From: Clostridia bacterium
Lineage (GTDB): Bacteria > Bacillota > Clostridia > Oscillospirales > Acutalibacteraceae
Direction: 5' to 3'
Length of the DNA stretch: 7,679 bases
Assembly: GCA_017631705.1 (NCBI GenBank)
Contig: JAGBSU010000214.1
Location: 1-7,679 of the forward strand
Shown here one piece after another: positions 5,678-7,679 of the stretch. The notes below the pieces were generated by a model that did no database searches, was not told the DNA's origin, and saw nothing but the letters and a program-made list of their open reading frames with translations. Position numbers and translations under genes: made by a program. Within the stretch, counting starts at the first letter, position 1. Each line of letters opens with the position of its first letter.

Positions 5678-5717
5678 AAAAAACCTCCCGGATGTAAACG
5701 TACAGCGGGAGGTTTTT
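5678..5717 (-). terminator. Intrinsic terminator/attenuator between khpA and rimM
   Basis: On the minus strand AAAAACCTCCCG pairs perfectly with CGGGAGGTTTTT (12 bp); six T end the structure. The 15-nt loop contains TGTA-CGTT-TACA, which can extend the hairpin after a mismatch. It begins 3 nt after the khpA stop codon and its T-run ends 1 nt before the rimM Shine-Dalgarno. It splits the operon into a highly expressed promoter-proximal part and a rimM-trmD part. Confidence 0.93.
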
Positions 5718-5720
5718 GTA

Positions 5721-5957
5721 TCAGTCGTCGATTTCTACCGAAACTTTTGCATCTTGACGGTTGGCGGCGGCACGCATAACAACACGCATTGCTTTGGCAA
5801 TGCGGCCTTGCTTGCCGATGACACGTCCCATGTCGTCAGCCGCTACGTGAAGATGGAACACGATGGTTCCGTCTTCTAACGGCTCGTCTTGCGTGACGGT
5901 GACTGCATCCGGTTCTTCAACCAAACCGCGTGCAATGGTCAACAGCAATTCTTTCAT
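5721..5957 (-). CDS. khpA: KH-domain RNA-binding protein KhpA (YlqC)
   Basis: This small cytosolic RNA-binding protein, in Firmicutes a partner of KhpB/Jag, is linked to sRNA binding and control of cell elongation in streptococci. The 78 residues make a single type II KH domain. DDMGRVIGKQGRIAKAMR (about 41-58) contains the GxxG RNA-contact loop as GKQG. Upstream of the KH core is VFHLHVAA, the preceding strand. ATG 5957 lies 18 nt after the rpsP stop. The best Shine-Dalgarno is AAAGG at 12 nt, long and weak, so coupling to rpsP translation is plausible. Its place between rpsP and rimM is conserved in Firmicutes. A strong terminator follows 3 nt after the stop. Confidence 0.96.
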   Translation of the reverse strand: MKELLLTIARGLVEEPDAVTVTQDEPLEDGTIVFHLHVAADDMGRVIGKQGRIAKAMRVVMRAAANRQDAKVSVEIDD

Positions 5958-5975
5958 TTGTTAAACCAGCCTTTC

Positions 5976-6215
5976 TTAAATGCCGGCTTTTTTCAAAAGA
6001 GCCTTGACGGTGTCGGTGGGTTGTGCGCCGTTAGCAATCCATTTTTTAGCTTTTTCGGTGTCGATTTTGACAACAGCGGGTTCTTGCAAGGGGTTGTAGT
6101 AGCCGATTTCTTCAATGAAACGACCGTCACGGGGATAACGAGAATCCGCCACAACTACACGATAAAACGGGGATTTTTTTGCACCCATGCGGCGCAATCT
6201 GATTTTTACTGCCAT
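5976..6215 (-). CDS. rpsP: 30S ribosomal protein S16
   Basis: S16 binds the 5' domain of 16S rRNA early in 30S assembly. The 79 residues from ATG 6215 (MAVKIRLRRMG) are within the usual 75-90 range. KSPFYRVVVADSRYPRDGRF, then EEIGYYNPL and the Lys-rich KAKKWIANGAQPTDTV stretch, are family signatures. The reading frame stays open for 15 more codons to an ATG at 6260, but S16 proteins begin with MAVKIRL and GGAGG sits 8 nt before ATG 6215, so the short start is right. It follows ffh after 71 nt with a small hairpin but no terminator, and precedes khpA by 18 nt. Confidence 0.98.
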   Translation of the reverse strand: MAVKIRLRRMGAKKSPFYRVVVADSRYPRDGRFIEEIGYYNPLQEPAVVKIDTEKAKKWIANGAQPTDTVKALLKKAGI

Positions 6216-6223
6216 GATAAGTA

Positions 6224-6228
6224 CCTCC
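6224..6228 (-). promoter_or_regulatory. Ribosome binding site fixing the S16 start
   Basis: GGAGG 8 nt before ATG 6215. It would be inside the coding region if the upstream in-frame ATG at 6258-6260 were used, and so decides for the 79-residue protein. Confidence 0.85.
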
Positions 6229-6261
6229 AAAATGTTCTTTCTTGTTAATATATTCTTCAAC

Positions 6262-6275
6262 AGCCGAAATCGGCT
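6262..6275 (-). other. Small hairpin in the ffh-rpsP spacer
   Basis: AGCCG-ATTT-CGGCT can form a 5-bp stem with a four-base loop 11 nt after the ffh stop. No T-run follows, so it is not an intrinsic terminator. It could slow 3' exonucleases or mark a processing point between ffh and rpsP messages; the function is not shown by the sequence. Confidence 0.35.
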
Positions 6276-6286
6276 AACATTGAATA

Positions 6287-7651
6287 CTAAAATCCAAACG
6301 GGTTGCCGCCTTTACCGCCAAAACCGCCAAGTCCCATCGGTAAACCGCGACCGCCTTTTTTGCCCATGCTTTTCATTTTCTTCATCAATTGACGCATGGT
6401 TTCATACTGCTTTAATAAGCGGTTGACATCTTCCACTCGCATACCGCAACCGGCGGCGATACGCCGTTTGCGTGACGGGTTAATGATATCGGGTTTTTGC
6501 CGTTCCTTTGCCGTCATGGAAAGGATAATCGCTTCCACGCGGGCGAATTGCCGTTCGTCAATATCCACGTCTTTGAGTTGTTTGCCCATGCCGGGAATCA
6601 TACCAAGCAAACTTTTGATATCGCCCATTTTCTGGATTTGACGAAATTGGTCCAGCATATCGTTAAAATCAAAGGAATCTTGTTGTAATTTTTTTGCCAA
6701 CGCCTCGGCTTCGCGGTCATCGATTTGCTGTTGTGCCTTCTCAATAAGCGACATCACGTCACCCATATCAAGAATACGAGACGCCATGCGAGCAGGGTGG
6801 AAAACTTCCAACTCATCCAGTTTTTCGCCCGTGCCGGCAAATTTAATCGGTTTGCCGGTGACGGCACGCACAGACAACGCTGCACCGCCGCGGGTATCAC
6901 CATCTAACTTGGTGAGGATAACACCGCTGATTTCCAACAGTTCATTGAACGATTGTGCCACGTTGACGGCATCTTGACCGGTCATGGAGTCGACAACCAA
7001 TAAAATTTCTTGCGGAGAAACCGCAGAGCAAATATTTTTAAGTTCCGCCATCAATTGTTCATCAATGTGCAACCGACCGGCGGTATCAAGAATCACATAA
7101 TCGTTGCCGTAGTCTTTCGCGTGTTTTACCGCTTTTTGGGCGATGCTAACCGGATTTTCCGTACCGCGCTCGAAAACCGGAACACCGGCTTTTTCACCCA
7201 CTACCTGCAATTGCGTGATAGCGGCAGGACGATATACGTCGCACGCGACGAGCAACGGACGATGACCTTGGCTTTTTAACCATTTTGCCAGTTTGGCGGA
7301 ATGGGTGGTTTTACCCGAACCTTGCAAACCGCACATCATCACCACGCACGGCGGACGATTGGCGGTGGCTAAACGGCTGGCTTCCCCACCCATGAGAGCG
7401 GTGAGTTCTTCATTAACCAGCTTGATGACCATTTGGGCAGGGGTAAGGCTTTCCATTACCTTCTCGCCGATAGCGCGTTCGGCAACCGAGGCAGTGAAAT
7501 CTTTGGCAACCTTATAGTTGACATCGGCTTCCAATAACGCTAAGCGTACCTCGCGCATGGCTTCTTTGACATCGGCTTCGGTGAGCCGACCTTTATTTTT
7601 CAGCCGTTTGAAAGCGGCTGAAAGTTTATCGGACAGTCCTTCAAAAGCCAC
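6287..7651 (-). CDS. ffh: Signal recognition particle protein Ffh (SRP54)
   Basis: Ffh is the GTPase of the bacterial signal recognition particle. It binds SRP RNA and signal sequences of nascent membrane proteins and docks with FtsY at the membrane. The 454 residues match the family. The N domain (about 1-90) contains the LLEADVNYKV helix. The G domain (about 95-295) has the P-loop GLQGSGKTT at 108-116, DVYRPAA at 138-144, DTAGR at 189-193, TKLDGDTRGG at 247-256 and GTGEK at 273-277. The M domain (about 305-430) carries the RNA-binding SRKRRIAAGCG helix, with Cys where Ser is usual, and Met-rich helices; the tail is Gly/Lys/Phe-rich. The start is GTG 7651: an in-frame TAG lies three codons upstream and MAFEGLSDKL is the canonical N-terminus. 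AAAGG lies about 9 nt upstream. It leads the S16 operon part; its promoter is outside the window. Confidence 0.98.
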   Translation of the reverse strand: MAFEGLSDKLSAAFKRLKNKGRLTEADVKEAMREVRLALLEADVNYKVAKDFTASVAERAIGEKVMESLTPAQMVIKLVNEELTALMGGEASRLATANRPPCVVMMCGLQGSGKTTHSAKLAKWLKSQGHRPLLVACDVYRPAAITQLQVVGEKAGVPVFERGTENPVSIAQKAVKHAKDYGNDYVILDTAGRLHIDEQLMAELKNICSAVSPQEILLVVDSMTGQDAVNVAQSFNELLEISGVILTKLDGDTRGGAALSVRAVTGKPIKFAGTGEKLDELEVFHPARMASRILDMGDVMSLIEKAQQQIDDREAEALAKKLQQDSFDFNDMLDQFRQIQKMGDIKSLLGMIPGMGKQLKDVDIDERQFARVEAIILSMTAKERQKPDIINPSRKRRIAAGCGMRVEDVNRLLKQYETMRQLMKKMKSMGKKGGRGLPMGLGGFGGKGGNPFGF

Positions 7652-7657
7652 GGCCGC

Positions 7658-7679
7658 CTACCTTTCTCTCAATTCTTCC
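7658..7679 (-). CDS. Possible last codons of ylxM, cut by the window edge
   Basis: On the minus strand the final bases can be read EELRER followed by TAG, ending 6 nt before the ffh start codon and containing the ffh ribosome binding site. In Firmicutes the helix-turn-helix protein YlxM, an SRP accessory, is usually encoded directly upstream of ffh and ends with charged residues. Six codons cannot prove identity; the call rests on position. Confidence 0.3.

Noticed and set aside
5889..6248. A 119-codon plus-strand frame opposite rpsP and khpA
   Set aside because: It lies wholly antisense to two well-recognised genes, crosses their boundary, and has no family-like motif; it mirrors the codon structure of the real genes.
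5976..6260. A longer S16 starting at the ATG at 6258-6260
   Set aside because: The 15 extra residues are unlike any S16 N-terminus and would contain the GGAGG that serves ATG 6215.
1..7679. A hidden mobile element, CRISPR array, tRNA or riboswitch
   Set aside because: Gene spacing is tight, all long genes are housekeeping families, and none of the non-coding gaps (216 nt or less) shows spaced direct repeats, a cloverleaf or a riboswitch-like conserved core that I could recognise.

Overview
The window is a compact housekeeping stretch in which every gene I can support lies on the minus strand, so transcription runs from high to low coordinates. The protein families, gene order and signals (strong GGAGG-type ribosome binding sites, intrinsic terminators, an HPr with both His15 and Ser46) point to a low-to-mid GC Firmicute of class Clostridia. 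An Oscillospirales/Ruminococcaceae-like lineage is my best guess, and that part is inference. I see no mobile element, CRISPR array, tRNA, rRNA or phage gene.

Right part (7679 down to 4420): the classic SRP/ribosome-maturation cluster. A few codons that may be the 3' end of ylxM are followed by ffh (SRP GTPase), rpsP (ribosomal protein S16), khpA (KH-domain RNA-binding protein), rimM (30S maturation factor) and trmD (tRNA m1G37 methyltransferase; overlaps rimM by 11 nt). A textbook intrinsic terminator sits between khpA and rimM, so rimM-trmD can be reached only by readthrough or from an unrecognised promoter. The rplS gene (L19) that usually follows trmD is absent.

Middle (4419 to 2043): a 216-nt intergenic region, the longest gene-free stretch here, holds a weak candidate terminator for trmD and the best sigma-A promoter in the window. 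That promoter drives ptsH (HPr of the sugar phosphotransferase system and carbon catabolite control). A strong terminator follows ptsH and almost touches the Shine-Dalgarno of uvrC (nucleotide excision repair endonuclease), which starts with TTG.

Left part (2042 to 1): an extended -10 promoter precedes a small two-helix membrane protein with a cytosolic C-terminal domain (DUF6106-like). Another strong terminator is followed by nnrD (ADP-dependent NAD(P)H-hydrate dehydratase, without the epimerase domain) and a small lipoprotein that could be a YdcC/LolA-like protein.

The most notable pattern is that three strong intrinsic terminators lie 1-5 nt upstream of the next gene's Shine-Dalgarno (rimM, uvrC, nnrD). 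This leaves no room for a downstream promoter and suggests read-through attenuation. I found no convincing novel multi-gene system; the findings below concern regulatory architecture, gene order and a few residue-level oddities.
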